Part shown: positions 21,581 through 30,012 of the stretch, in pieces | How positions within the stretch are numbered: position 1 is the first letter of the stretch | Layout: every line of letters begins with the position of its first letter | Position numbers and translations under genes: made by a program | Assembly (NCBI GenBank): GCA_035387885.1 | Contig: DAOOOW010000007.1 | Coordinates: forward strand, 1 to 45,418 | Length of the DNA: 45,418 nucleotides | Direction: 5' to 3' | Source: DAOOOW01 sp035387885 | GTDB lineage: Bacteria; Patescibacteriota; Patescibacteriia; UBA2196 | The notes under the pieces: model-generated | Told to the model about the DNA's origin: nothing | Seen by the model: only the letters and a program-made list of their open reading frames with translations | Database searches by the model: none

Positions 21581-22681
21581 TTATTTTTGTCCAATCTTTA
21601 ATTTTAAAAAACTTTCCACCAATTGTTCCAAATTACCATCAAGCACACTTTCTACAGCGCTTAATTCCAATTCACTGCGATGGTCTTTGACCATTTTATA
21701 AGGTTGTAAAATATAGGAACGAGCTTGAGACCCCCAAGTGGCTTCAGAAAATTCTCCGCGTAATTTTTTCCTTTCATCTTCCTGTTCAGTGGCGTAATAT
21801 TGTTTAATTTTAGATTTTAAAATTCGCATAGCAGTTTCTTTGTTTTGCAATTGTGATCTTTCATTTTGACAAACCACCATTAATCCGGTTGGCGTATGAC
21901 GAATACGTACTGCTGAATCTGTAGTATTAACACTCTGCCCACCATGCCCACCAGATCTAAATGTATCAATAATTAAATCCTCATCTTTAATTTCTACATC
22001 TTCTATTATTTCTATTTCTGGTAAAACTTCAATTAAAGCAAAAGAAGTATGACGCATTTTTTCAGCATCATAAGGAGAAATGCGCACTAAACGATGCACT
22101 CCAGCTTCGCTTTTTAAATAACCATAAGCATATGGGCCTATAATTTCAAAGACTGTAGATTTTATGCCAGCTTCATTACCCACTTGACGATCTAAAATAT
22201 TAACTTTAAATTTTTTCTTTTCTGCATATCTTAAAATCATGCGCTCCAACATCTCTGCCCAATCTTGAGCATCTGTACCACCAACTCCGGCGTGAATGGC
22301 TAAAACTGCGTTATTTTGATCATATTCTTCAGACAACATCATTTTAAATTCTAATTCTTTAAACTTATTTTCTAATATTAAAAATTTGGCTTCAATTTCT
22401 GTTTTTAAAGATTCGTCATTGTTTTTTAAAGATTCTTCAGCTAAAGATAAAATTTCTAATAAACTATTATGTAATTCTACAAATTCTTCTGCTTCTTTTT
22501 TTAACTCAGAGAGTTCTTGACTAAGGCTCTTGGCTTTATTTTGATCAGCCCAAAAATCTGGATTATTCATTAAATCTTCCAATTCTAAAATTTTTTGTTT
22601 TTTTTGTTCTAAATTTAAAAGTTTCTCAGCTTCGGCCAATTTATTTTGCAAATCTCTAATTTTATTAATCAATTCTTGCAT
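21581..22681 (-). CDS. prfB: Peptide chain release factor 2
   Basis: 366 residues. The GGQ motif (GGHGGQSVNTTDSAVRI) drives peptidyl-tRNA hydrolysis at the ribosome. The stop-recognition region reads GVHRLVRISPYDAEKMRHTS; RF2 enzymes have SPF here and RF1 has PxT, so this is RF2 with a conservative SPY variant. RF2 reads UAA and UGA. The gene is one open frame from the ATG: the programmed +1 frameshift near codon 25 found in many bacteria is absent. Its presence fits normal use of UGA as stop in this genome. Confidence 0.95.
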   Translation of the reverse strand: MQELINKIRDLQNKLAEAEKLLNLEQKKQKILELEDLMNNPDFWADQNKAKSLSQELSELKKEAEEFVELHNSLLEILSLAEESLKNNDESLKTEIEAKFLILENKFKELEFKMMLSEEYDQNNAVLAIHAGVGGTDAQDWAEMLERMILRYAEKKKFKVNILDRQVGNEAGIKSTVFEIIGPYAYGYLKSEAGVHRLVRISPYDAEKMRHTSFALIEVLPEIEIIEDVEIKDEDLIIDTFRSGGHGGQSVNTTDSAVRIRHTPTGLMVVCQNERSQLQNKETAMRILKSKIKQYYATEQEDERKKLRGEFSEATWGSQARSYILQPYKMVKDHRSELELSAVESVLDGNLEQLVESFLKLKIGQK

Positions 22682-22699
22682 AGTTGTTGATTGTGGTGT

Positions 22700-22803
22700 G
22701 TCATCCCGAGCGGCTACTTTGGTCGTCTTGAGCCGAGGGATCTGTTTTTTTTAGATTCCTCCACTTCGCGCCTCGTTCCGCTCGGCGCTTCGGTCGGAAT
22801 GAC
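22700..22803 (+). repeat. 104-bp MITE-like inverted-repeat element upstream of prfB
   Basis: Ends GTCATCCCGAG and CGGTCGGAATGAC, internal GAGCGGCTACTTTGGTCG and GCGCCTCGTTCCGCTCGGCGC hairpins. A homologue of 18028-18142. Confidence 0.85.
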
Positions 22804-22826
22804 AAAAAAACCTTATATTTTACACA

Positions 22827-23570
22827 TTACTCCTTACTCACTGCCATTAAGACAATCGCTCCTACAAAAAATATAAATGACAAGATGGAGCGCCCCAAAC
22901 GATTTTCCTTATGAATTTCTGGCACTAAATCTGTAGCCGCAATATAAATAAATCCGCCAGCTGTAAAAGGCAATAGAAATAAATTTATATGATCAATATA
23001 TAAAATTAAAAAATAACCCATTAAAACTCCTAGCAAAGCAAAAAGAGCTGAATATAAATTATAAAGTAAAGCTTTAGAGCGACTAAAACCAGCATAAATT
23101 AAAACTCCAAAATCGCTAATTTCTTGAGGAATCTCATGTAAAGTAATTGATAAAGTTACTGTCATACCCAAGGGTACACTAACAGCAAAAGCAGCGGCAA
23201 TGACAATGCCATCAATTAAATTATGTACAGCGTCACCAACTAAATTTAAATGTCCCAGGTGTTGATGTGTTTCACAATTTGTATCATGACAATGATGCCA
23301 GCGTAAAACTTTTTCTAAGACAAAAAAAACCAGCATACCAATTAAAGTAAAAATAAAAATTTTTTCAATATTAGCTGAAAAATCCATGGCTTCTGGCAAA
23401 AGATGAAAAAAAGCCCCACCAAGCATGGCTCCGGCTGAAAAACTAATGAGCATTAAGAGAATTTTTTCTAACTTTTTTTCTTTTAAAGACAAGGTCAAAA
23501 CACCCACTAAAGAAATTAGGCTAACAATTATGGCCGCGACAATGGCGTAGAAAAAAGCGGATAAAGGCAT
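22827..23570 (-). CDS. ZIP-family divalent metal transporter
   Basis: 247 residues, about eight membrane helices. The metal-binding helix motifs are present as HNLIDGIVIA (helix 4) and LHEIPQEISDFG (helix 5), and HLLPEAMDF lies in helix 2. A histidine-rich loop (WHHCHDTNCETHQHLGH, about 91-107) could sense or hold zinc. It should import Zn2+ or a related cation. The last residues (VSKE) and stop are encoded by a GTAAGGAGTAATGTGTAA repeat, so the C-terminus has been remodelled by repeat DNA. It is followed downstream by repeats rather than a terminator. Confidence 0.92.
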   Translation of the reverse strand: MPLSAFFYAIVAAIIVSLISLVGVLTLSLKEKKLEKILLMLISFSAGAMLGGAFFHLLPEAMDFSANIEKIFIFTLIGMLVFFVLEKVLRWHHCHDTNCETHQHLGHLNLVGDAVHNLIDGIVIAAAFAVSVPLGMTVTLSITLHEIPQEISDFGVLIYAGFSRSKALLYNLYSALFALLGVLMGYFLILYIDHINLFLLPFTAGGFIYIAATDLVPEIHKENRLGRSILSFIFFVGAIVLMAVSKE

Positions 23571-23690
23571 AATGAATAATGAATAATGAATTATGAATTA
23601 TGGTTTTGAACTTTGATATTATTTGTAGGGAAAGCTCTAGAGCTGTCCTTGTTTTGGTCAGGTCGAGACCTGTCCCTACAGGATCATAAA
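23571..23690 (+). repeat. Repeat cluster upstream of the ZIP gene
   Basis: AATGAATAATGAATTATGAA units (23571-23600) are followed by two GTAGGGA-family pieces: GTAGGGAAAGCTC / GAGCTGTCC and GGTCGAGACCTGTCCCTAC (to 23680). The latter shares its right half with the palindrome inside dus. Confidence 0.75.
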
Positions 23691-23759
23691 TGACGACACA
23701 CAATTCATTTTATTTTCTAAAATTACTTTATCACAAAACCATTTTTTGGGCAAAAAAAA

Positions 23760-23784
23760 CCGCGAAGCTGAAGCAGTTTCGCGG
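23760..23784 (-). terminator. Terminator of the lipoprotein gene
   Basis: On the minus strand CCGCGAAACTG, CTTC, AGCTTCGCGG, then TTTTTTTT. Confidence 0.9.
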
Positions 23785-23796
23785 AATACAAAATTA

Positions 23797-24138
23797 TTAT
23801 AACATGCTAAAAATAAAAAGTGGCCACTTAACCAAAATTCCTTGCTGGCCGTCTATTGCTGTTCTTTTTACTTTTATAGAAGCAAAAAATGAAAGACTAA
23901 TATTGATCCAAGAAGATGTGTCAGGAATTGTCTTTGTCTCTGTTCTAAATAAGTCCTCTACATAAACAATTTTTGGCTCTCCTGGTTTTTGATACACTTG
24001 CCAGGTTGTCTTGACAGCATCTTCATATAGGACCAACTTTTCTCCCATCGGCACAAAAGCCGACGTGCAATTTATTGATTTAACACCCGAACTACTGCAG
24101 GCGCAAAAAAATAAAACCACAAACAAAGTTTTTTTCAT
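23797..24138 (-). CDS. Putative small lipoprotein
   Basis: 113 residues. A short lysine-tailed hydrophobic signal (MKKTLFVVLFFCACSSSG) has cysteines at 12 and 14 that could be lipidated, though the lipobox is atypical. The mature part (about 100 residues) carries VYQKPGEPKIVYVEDLF and ends with WPLFIFSML. No family recognised. GGAGAG lies 6 nt before the ATG. The promoter spacer is a CT repeat and a strong terminator follows, so it is another stand-alone cassette. Confidence 0.65.
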   Translation of the reverse strand: MKKTLFVVLFFCACSSSGVKSINCTSAFVPMGEKLVLYEDAVKTTWQVYQKPGEPKIVYVEDLFRTETKTIPDTSSWINISLSFFASIKVKRTAIDGQQGILVKWPLFIFSML

Positions 24139-24173
24139 TTCTCTCTCCTGATTTTTGATTTTTTAATATTTCC

Positions 24174-24200
24174 ATTATAGCAGAGAGAGAGATTTGTCAA
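24174..24200 (-). promoter_or_regulatory. Promoter with a CT-repeat spacer
   Basis: On the minus strand TTGACA (24200-24195) and TATAAT (24179-24174), both perfect, separated by 15 bp containing five CT units (AATCTCTCTCTCTGC). One more CT unit would give 17 bp. Confidence 0.7.
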
Positions 24201-24287
24201 GCAAAATTTTAAATATTTAACATATTTTAACTAAGGTTAGAGGAAAAAAAGATTTAATAATTAATTTTAAAGATGCGTGGTATTGTT

Positions 24288-24562
24288 GGTTCAAGGTTTT
24301 ACCTTGAACCATTTTGTTATTTCAGCAAAACACGTTTATTACTTTTACACATGAAGGTTCAGGATGCAACCCTGAACCAACAACAAGATAAATCTCTAAA
24401 ATTCTAAACCTCTCTCTTATTCTCTCCTTATTAAGGAAAGAGGGAATAAAAAAACAATATTATTTACTTAGCGGCGAGTATCCCTACTCGCCTAAGACGC
24501 CGACTAAGGATAGTCGGCGCTATGAATAAATAAAAAAGGGCGAAAGATTTTTTGCCCCTACC
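24288..24562 (+). repeat. Array of five different palindromic repeats in a gene-free gap
   Basis: The 24201-24570 gap holds no gene. It contains GGTTCAAGGT/ACCTTGAACC (24288-24310, same arms as inside recJ), GGTTCAGG/CCTGAACC (24356-24378), GGCGAGTA/TACTCGCC (24473-24492), GCCGACTA/TAGTCGGC (24499-24518) and GGGCGAAA/TTTTTGCCC (24538-24557). Confidence 0.85.
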
Positions 24563-24570
24563 ATAATACA

Positions 24571-25407
24571 TTATTCATTATACCTTATACTCCCCTCCAG
24601 ATCTGTCCTCTTTACCTCAACTCCATTTCTTTCCAGTCTTTTAATTGTTCTAAGCGACGGATGACCAAATTTATTATCCGCACCCACAAAAATTATAGCC
24701 TCCTTTGGTTTAACTGCTTGTAAAAATTCTTCAGTTAGTGAAGTGTCTGAGCCATGATGTGGCACTTTTAAAATATCAGCTGCTAATTTTACAGTATGAA
24801 TGCTTTTTAAAATTTCTTCCTCAGCTTCCGCCTCAATGTCTCCAGTAAACAAAAAACTTTGACCATTATTTAAAGTTATTTTAAAAACCAAAGAACTATT
24901 ATTACCACCTGGTTCGGCAGTACATAAATCACAATTTTTTGATGGATAAATAATTTCCAATTTGGCGTTTTTTAAATCAAGGGTTAAGTTTTCTTCGGCG
25001 CAGATAATTTTAACCGCTTTTATTTTTAATAATTCTAAAAAATTATTATAAATACTAGAATTAATTTTATCATCGCAAGTCATTAAAATTTCTTTAACAG
25101 CATATCTTTGCAAAACCTCTATTAAACCTGATAGATGATCATCGTGGGCGTGAGTAATGATCATTAATTCAATAGAACGATCATAAAGAGGCAAAAATTT
25201 ACCCAAACCATAAAGCACACTCTCGTCTGGTCCGCCATCAATTAAAACTTCGTTATTGCCAAACAAATTAATTAAGGTGCTATCTCCCTGCCCCACATCT
25301 AAAAAAACCACTTCTTGCTTTTTATTTTCTAATTGAAAATAAAAATAACCCACAAGGCCAACAATTAAAGATAAAATAAAAATAGTAATTAGTAATCTTT
25401 TATTCAT
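24571..25407 (-). CDS. ComEC C-terminal part: metallo-beta-lactamase-fold protein
   Basis: 278 residues. An N-terminal membrane anchor (about 5-25) is followed by a metallo-beta-lactamase domain with VVFLDVGQGDSTLI, the metal motif THAHDDHLSG, LFTGDIEAEAEEEIL and KVPHHGSDTSL. This is the extracellular domain normally fused to the ComEC channel, thought to degrade one strand of incoming DNA. Its start overlaps the stop of the channel gene by 4 nt (ATGA), so the two are translationally coupled and presumably act together in DNA uptake. Confidence 0.88.
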   Translation of the reverse strand: MNKRLLITIFILSLIVGLVGYFYFQLENKKQEVVFLDVGQGDSTLINLFGNNEVLIDGGPDESVLYGLGKFLPLYDRSIELMIITHAHDDHLSGLIEVLQRYAVKEILMTCDDKINSSIYNNFLELLKIKAVKIICAEENLTLDLKNAKLEIIYPSKNCDLCTAEPGGNNSSLVFKITLNNGQSFLFTGDIEAEAEEEILKSIHTVKLAADILKVPHHGSDTSLTEEFLQAVKPKEAIIFVGADNKFGHPSLRTIKRLERNGVEVKRTDLEGSIRYNE

Positions 25408-26831
25408 AAAGTAAAAGATCCTCCAGGGATCAAACTTAAAATTTCCACCACTTTAATAATATAACCCATAATAACATGTAAAACAATTCCTACTATAAAA
25501 GCCAAATGCCCAAAAATTAAACCCGCGCCTATCAAAGCGAAACCCGCTAGAGTCATAATGGACAAGACTGGCACCACCAAAATATTAGCCACTGGAGCAA
25601 TCAAAGACACCCGGCCAAAATAATAAATAATGACTGGCAAAGTTAAAATTTGCGCTGCCAGTGTCATGGTTAGTAAAGATCTGATTTGGAATTTATCTGG
25701 AAAAAATTTTAACCAATCTGAAATTTTTTCATAAAACAACATCAAACCCCAAACAGCTAAAAAAGATAATTGAAAACCAATATCATAGATTAAGGCGTAA
25801 GGATTAATTAAAAGTAAAATTACTGCGGCAAGCATTAAAGCATTAAAAGCAAAAGATAAACGTCCACTGCTTAAAGCATATAAAAAAATGCCCGACATTA
25901 TTAAAGCGCGGGCTGCTGAAGCTGGCGCGCCAATCATTAAAACATAAATTGTTAAAATCAACATGGCTAGCCAAAAAACTTTTTTTCTTTTAACACCTAA
26001 GGCCACGAAAAGCTCAAACAGCATGGTAGCAATTAAAGTGATATTTAAACCAGAAATGGCAATGATGTGAGTCAAGCCAGTTTTATTAAAAGCTAAACTT
26101 AATTCTGGCGTAATCTCTCGTCGATAATCTAACAACATAGCGTTGAGTAGTCCAGAAGCTGGTAAACTCAAATTGGTATCAATAATTGTTTTAAATTTTT
26201 GTCTGGCTTTAATTAATGCCCTATTAATTTTAATTAAAATATTTTTATTTTCTTGTTCATTTATTTTTTTAATTACCAATGGTTGGTAACAGACACTCCT
26301 AATATGCTCCACTAACAAATATTTACCATAATCAAAATCTTTCTTATATTCATCATCACTTTTTATAACGCCCGGGGGCTCGATTTTACAACGTATAAAA
26401 ACATTGTCTCCATCTTGCCAATCAAGACCATACTTTTCTACATTAACTAAAATTTTGCCGGCAATTTCTTTTTTACCACTTGTGGAAAATAATTCTTGCG
26501 CTTTAATTTTTAATTTAATATTTTTTTCTGTGATTTCCGGCTCAGTTAAAATCTGACCGCTAAATTCTATCTGACTATTATTATAAAAAGCTAAATTATA
26601 ATCATCCAAAATTGGCGTGGCTAAATTAAATCTCCAGGCCCCCAAAAATAAAAAAATCGCCCCTAAAAAAAGATAGCGATACCATTTATTGGACCAATAT
26701 ATGACCGCCAAAATCACTCCCAGCGTGGCCATAATGAAAAAATATAATAAATCCAAAATACAAAAAGTTTTTATGGCAATACCTACAGTAAAAAGACAGG
26801 CAAAATATAAAAAAACTTGACGCGGTTTCAT
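25404..26831 (-). CDS. comEC: ComEC/Rec2 competence channel protein (N-terminal and channel domains)
   Basis: 475 residues. N-terminal membrane helices and a DUF4131-like external domain (about 60-200) are followed by the competence domain. This shows GLLNAMLLDYRREITPELSL, then FNKTGLTHIIAISGLNITLI and IGAPASAARALIMSGI, with many membrane helices to the C-terminus. It should form the inner-membrane channel for single-stranded DNA in natural transformation. The nuclease-like domain usually fused at its C-terminus is a separate overlapping gene downstream. Confidence 0.92.
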   Translation of the reverse strand: MKPRQVFLYFACLFTVGIAIKTFCILDLLYFFIMATLGVILAVIYWSNKWYRYLFLGAIFLFLGAWRFNLATPILDDYNLAFYNNSQIEFSGQILTEPEITEKNIKLKIKAQELFSTSGKKEIAGKILVNVEKYGLDWQDGDNVFIRCKIEPPGVIKSDDEYKKDFDYGKYLLVEHIRSVCYQPLVIKKINEQENKNILIKINRALIKARQKFKTIIDTNLSLPASGLLNAMLLDYRREITPELSLAFNKTGLTHIIAISGLNITLIATMLFELFVALGVKRKKVFWLAMLILTIYVLMIGAPASAARALIMSGIFLYALSSGRLSFAFNALMLAAVILLLINPYALIYDIGFQLSFLAVWGLMLFYEKISDWLKFFPDKFQIRSLLTMTLAAQILTLPVIIYYFGRVSLIAPVANILVVPVLSIMTLAGFALIGAGLIFGHLAFIVGIVLHVIMGYIIKVVEILSLIPGGSFTL

Positions 26832-27082
26832 TTTTTTTGCGCCTCACTAAGTTGTTTAAAATAGGCTAATTTTTGATAATAACATTCATTATACAAACCA
26901 TATTCCTCACTTTTTAAATATTCTTTGCAAAATTTGGCTGCCCGATATTCATCTCCATATTGATCAAGTTTATAAAAATCGCAGGCAGTAAAAATGGCTA
27001 ATATTAAAATAATTAAACTTAGACCAATCATTAATAAATAAATAAAGACTAAAATTGACAAAGGGGTAGTAACTTTTGTCAT
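26828..27082 (-). CDS. Small single-helix membrane protein ahead of comEC
   Basis: 84 residues: one membrane helix (about 10-32), then a Tyr/Lys/Glu-rich soluble tail with three cysteines (FTACDFYKLD, FCKEYLK, NECYYQK). Its stop overlaps the comEC start by 4 nt, so it belongs to the operon. AGGAGA lies 12 nt upstream, and TGCTATGAT (about 27113-27105 on the minus strand) is a good extended -10. Function unknown. Confidence 0.75.
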   Translation of the reverse strand: MTKVTTPLSILVFIYLLMIGLSLIILILAIFTACDFYKLDQYGDEYRAAKFCKEYLKSEEYGLYNECYYQKLAYFKQLSEAQKK

Positions 27083-27134
27083 AAAATTTTTTATCTCCTA
27101 TTAATCATAGCACAAAAAAATTAAGAAATAAAGT

Positions 27135-28064
27135 CTATTTTTTAAAGACGCTAACTACATATTTTGTCCATTTCATTTTTAAACTGTCTTCGACTAAATA
27201 ACCAAAAAAAGAGTTATATGAAATTTTTTGAGGTAAAAGATATCTTAAGATAAATCTTAAAAAATGATTTTTAAAAACAATGTCCGATAATCTGCCAAAT
27301 CTATTAGCATTGGGAATTAAAAAATTAGACAAATCCTCCTCAAAAATTAACTCATAACCAACTTCTTCAGCATATTTTTTGATTTGACTATACTTTTCAA
27401 ATTCGTTTAAAGCCATACCCAATTCGGCTAAACGTTTTAAAATTTTTTCTTCTCCAACAAGTTCTTCATCGTGTTCTCGCCAATATCCATCAAAAATAAT
27501 AAACAAGCCTTCTTTTTTTAAAACCCTTTTTACTTCATTAAAAACCTTTCTTTTGTTGGTACTATAACATAACGCTTCAATAATATAAATCAAATCAAAT
27601 TCGTCATCCTTATACATTGAAAGATCGTGAAAATCACCAGAAATTATTTTTAAATTATTATATTTTTTTGTTTTTTTGTAAGCATAATCAAGTTGCCCTT
27701 TTGATAAATCAACTCCCTCAAAATTAATCTCGGGGAAACGAGTTGCCAAATAAACTAAATTGGCACCCCTACCGCAAGCTAATTCTAAAACTTTTTTTGT
27801 TTTATCTTTGTTAATATGTTTGATTATAAAATCTGGCTGAAAACACATCCCCCGTTGATCATACCTCCCATTTTTATTGACAGCAAAATGAACAAATCCC
27901 TGCTTGGAGTGCACAATAGAGTATGGAATTTTGTTTAATTTATAATATTCTTTTATATATTCATTATCTACATTAAAATCAATTAATTCATCAATATTAT
28001 AAAGAGTACTAATGTTTTTTAACTTTATTTTTATTCTATCTTTAATTATTTGTTTTTCAGTCAT
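27135..28064 (-). CDS. Class I SAM-dependent methyltransferase
   Basis: 309 residues from the ATG at 28064. The Rossmann-fold SAM motifs are KVLELACGRGANLVYLA (motif I), FEGVDLSKGQLDYA (motif II), ISGDFHDLSMY, DLIYIIEALCYS and VLKKEGLFIIFDGYW. An N-terminal region of about 80 residues and a C-terminal helical region are unassigned, so the substrate (small molecule, lipid or protein) cannot be named. It starts 10 bp after the recJ stop and is probably in its operon. Confidence 0.85.
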   Translation of the reverse strand: MTEKQIIKDRIKIKLKNISTLYNIDELIDFNVDNEYIKEYYKLNKIPYSIVHSKQGFVHFAVNKNGRYDQRGMCFQPDFIIKHINKDKTKKVLELACGRGANLVYLATRFPEINFEGVDLSKGQLDYAYKKTKKYNNLKIISGDFHDLSMYKDDEFDLIYIIEALCYSTNKRKVFNEVKRVLKKEGLFIIFDGYWREHDEELVGEEKILKRLAELGMALNEFEKYSQIKKYAEEVGYELIFEEDLSNFLIPNANRFGRLSDIVFKNHFLRFILRYLLPQKISYNSFFGYLVEDSLKMKWTKYVVSVFKK

Positions 28065-28074
28065 AAAGTTCAAT

Positions 28075-29928
28075 TTATTTTTTTTTAATATCTACCAATT
28101 TTAATTGCAACTCTCGATTACCATTCCATTCATTGACTCCAAATTCCACCACTACGTCAATAGTGTCGCCAATTTTAACTTGACTCCCCCACTCTTCGGC
28201 AGTGCCAAAAGAAATGGCTTTACGAATTAAATTATTTTGTTTTAATTGAAAACGCAAATGCTTGCCATCTTTGCCAATTATATCCATCTGTTCTATTTTT
28301 ATTTTTTTTATTAAAAATAAAGGCATGGGGTTGGCTTCGGCAAAAGGTTCAAACTTTTTTAGATCATCAAGAAGCTGCCAATCTAAATCTTTTAAATTTA
28401 ATTCTAAATCAATTTCTATGCTTGGCACTAAATCAATATTAGCTAATTTTTCTTTGGCTAAATTTTCTATTTTTTCTTTAAATTTCTGAAAATTTTCTTG
28501 GCCAATTATTGTTAGCCCACCAGCTTGCGAATGACCGCCAAATTTTTCTATAAATTCACTACACTTACTCATGGATTCGGTAATATTAAATTCAGCAATA
28601 CTCCGGCCAGAGCCAGTATATTTTTCTCCGTCAGAGGCAAATAAAATAACTGGCCGATTATATTTATCTTTTAATTTCCCAGCCACTAAACCAACTAAAC
28701 CTGCTCCCCAACCGTTTTTTTCAACAATTAAAATTTTTTTATCATCAGCAATTTCACCAACAATTTCTTTGGCTTCATTCAAAATACTTTCCGCTATTTT
28801 TTGCCGTAAAGTATTTTTTTCTTGAATATCGCGAGCCAAAGCCACGGCTTGTAATTCTTCTTCAGTAGTTAATAATTCATAAGCTAAATTGGCATGATCA
28901 ATTCTACCAGCCGCATTAATTCTGGGGACCAATTGAAAACTAACATTTCTAACATCTATATCATAAAGTACAGAACCCAATGGTAAATCTTTTAATTTTT
29001 GCCCATCTGATAAACTGCTAACGCGAATTAATTCTTGCAAACCCTTACGTGGGGTTTTATTTAAAACTTTTAAACCATAAGAGACCAAGGTTCTATTTTC
29101 TCCTAAAATTGGCGAGACATCACCAATGGTACCAATGGCTACTAAATCTAAAAGCCATTTTTCAAAAGCCACGTATTGTTCTGGATTTTTTTGTGATGTG
29201 AACAAAGCTTGGGCGAGTTTAAAAGCCACACCCACACCAGCCAATTTTTTAAAAGGGTAAGTTTCTGATTCCATGGAGCAATCTAAAATTGCTAAAGCGT
29301 CTGGTAATTTTTCTTCAGCCAAATGATGATCTGTAATAATTGTATCAATATTATTTTTTTTAAGTTCAGCCACGGCTTCTAAATTTGTAATGCCACAGTC
29401 AACTGTAATGACTAAATCAATTTTATCAGCAATAATTTTTTGTACTGCTGTGTCATTCATACCATAACCTTCAATATCGCGATGAGGAATATAGAATGAA
29501 ACATTATTTGTTGGTTCAAGGTTGTTAAGTGTTGGTTCAAGGTTGTACCTTGAACCATTTTGTTGTTTAGATAACTCAGATTTCTTGGCTGACACTTTAC
29601 TATTACTATTTACTTCGATCAACTTCCGTAAAGTTTTTTCCATTAAAACAGTCGAGGTCACGCCATCAGCATCATAGTCGCCATAAATTAAAATTTTTTC
29701 TTGATTTTTAATGGCTTGATTAATACGCTCCACTGCAATTTTCATGTCTTTAAATAAAAAAGGATCATGAATATCTTGGGTAAAATCTGGTTTAAAAAAT
29801 TCTTCAATTTTTTCTTCTGTATCTAATCCTCTGTCAAAAAGCAATTGCAAAATAATCCCACTATACGCGGGAAAATCTTTTTTCATTGATTCGGGAAATT
29901 TGGGTTTAAGGATCCAACGACTTGACAT
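28075..29928 (-). CDS. recJ: Single-stranded-DNA exonuclease RecJ
   Basis: 617 residues. DHH-family motifs are YGDYDADGVTST, DLVITVDCGITN, IITDHHLAEEKLPDA and LAGVGVAFKLAQAL. The DHHA1 region has GWGAGLVGLVAGKL and FGGHSQAGGLT, and the OB-like domain follows to the end. It degrades ssDNA 5' to 3' in recombination and repair. Between about residues 117 and 150 an in-frame insertion includes SRYNLEPTLNNLEPTNN, encoded by a GGTTCAAGGT palindrome. The ATG lies directly downstream of a TTA (TAA on plus) repeat tract that is also the spacer of the divergent promoter. Confidence 0.95.
   Translation of the reverse strand: MSSRWILKPKFPESMKKDFPAYSGIILQLLFDRGLDTEEKIEEFFKPDFTQDIHDPFLFKDMKIAVERINQAIKNQEKILIYGDYDADGVTSTVLMEKTLRKLIEVNSNSKVSAKKSELSKQQNGSRYNLEPTLNNLEPTNNVSFYIPHRDIEGYGMNDTAVQKIIADKIDLVITVDCGITNLEAVAELKKNNIDTIITDHHLAEEKLPDALAILDCSMESETYPFKKLAGVGVAFKLAQALFTSQKNPEQYVAFEKWLLDLVAIGTIGDVSPILGENRTLVSYGLKVLNKTPRKGLQELIRVSSLSDGQKLKDLPLGSVLYDIDVRNVSFQLVPRINAAGRIDHANLAYELLTTEEELQAVALARDIQEKNTLRQKIAESILNEAKEIVGEIADDKKILIVEKNGWGAGLVGLVAGKLKDKYNRPVILFASDGEKYTGSGRSIAEFNITESMSKCSEFIEKFGGHSQAGGLTIIGQENFQKFKEKIENLAKEKLANIDLVPSIEIDLELNLKDLDWQLLDDLKKFEPFAEANPMPLFLIKKIKIEQMDIIGKDGKHLRFQLKQNNLIRKAISFGTAEEWGSQVKIGDTIDVVVEFGVNEWNGNRELQLKLVDIKKK
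29511..29556 (+). repeat. GGTTCAAGGT palindrome inside recJ
   Basis: GGTTCAAGGT, TGT, ACCTTGAACC at 29534-29556, preceded by a partial second copy (TTGGTTCAAGGTTG). Its arms are identical to 24288-24310. It is translated in frame. Confidence 0.9.
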
Positions 29929-29953
29929 AATAATAATAATAATAAGCTATAAT
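29922..29953 (+). promoter_or_regulatory. Promoter with a (TAA)6 spacer
   Basis: TTGACA 29922-29927 and TATAAT 29948-29953, both perfect, separated by 20 bp: (TAA)6 plus GC. The leader that follows resembles that of the 19139 promoter. Losing one TAA unit would give 17 bp. The tract also directly precedes the divergent recJ start. Confidence 0.75.
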
Positions 29954-30012
29954 GAGGGTATAAATTTGTGGGTAAATTCACATTTTTTTATAATATTATT
30001 TTGGAGGGAAAA

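Noticed and set aside
21581..22681. RF2 programmed frameshift
   Set aside because: The gene is one continuous frame; no in-frame TGA or slippery CTTTGA occurs near codon 25.
24288..24562. Possible CRISPR array
   Set aside because: The hairpins differ from one another and there are no equal-length direct repeats with spacers, nor any cas gene in the window.
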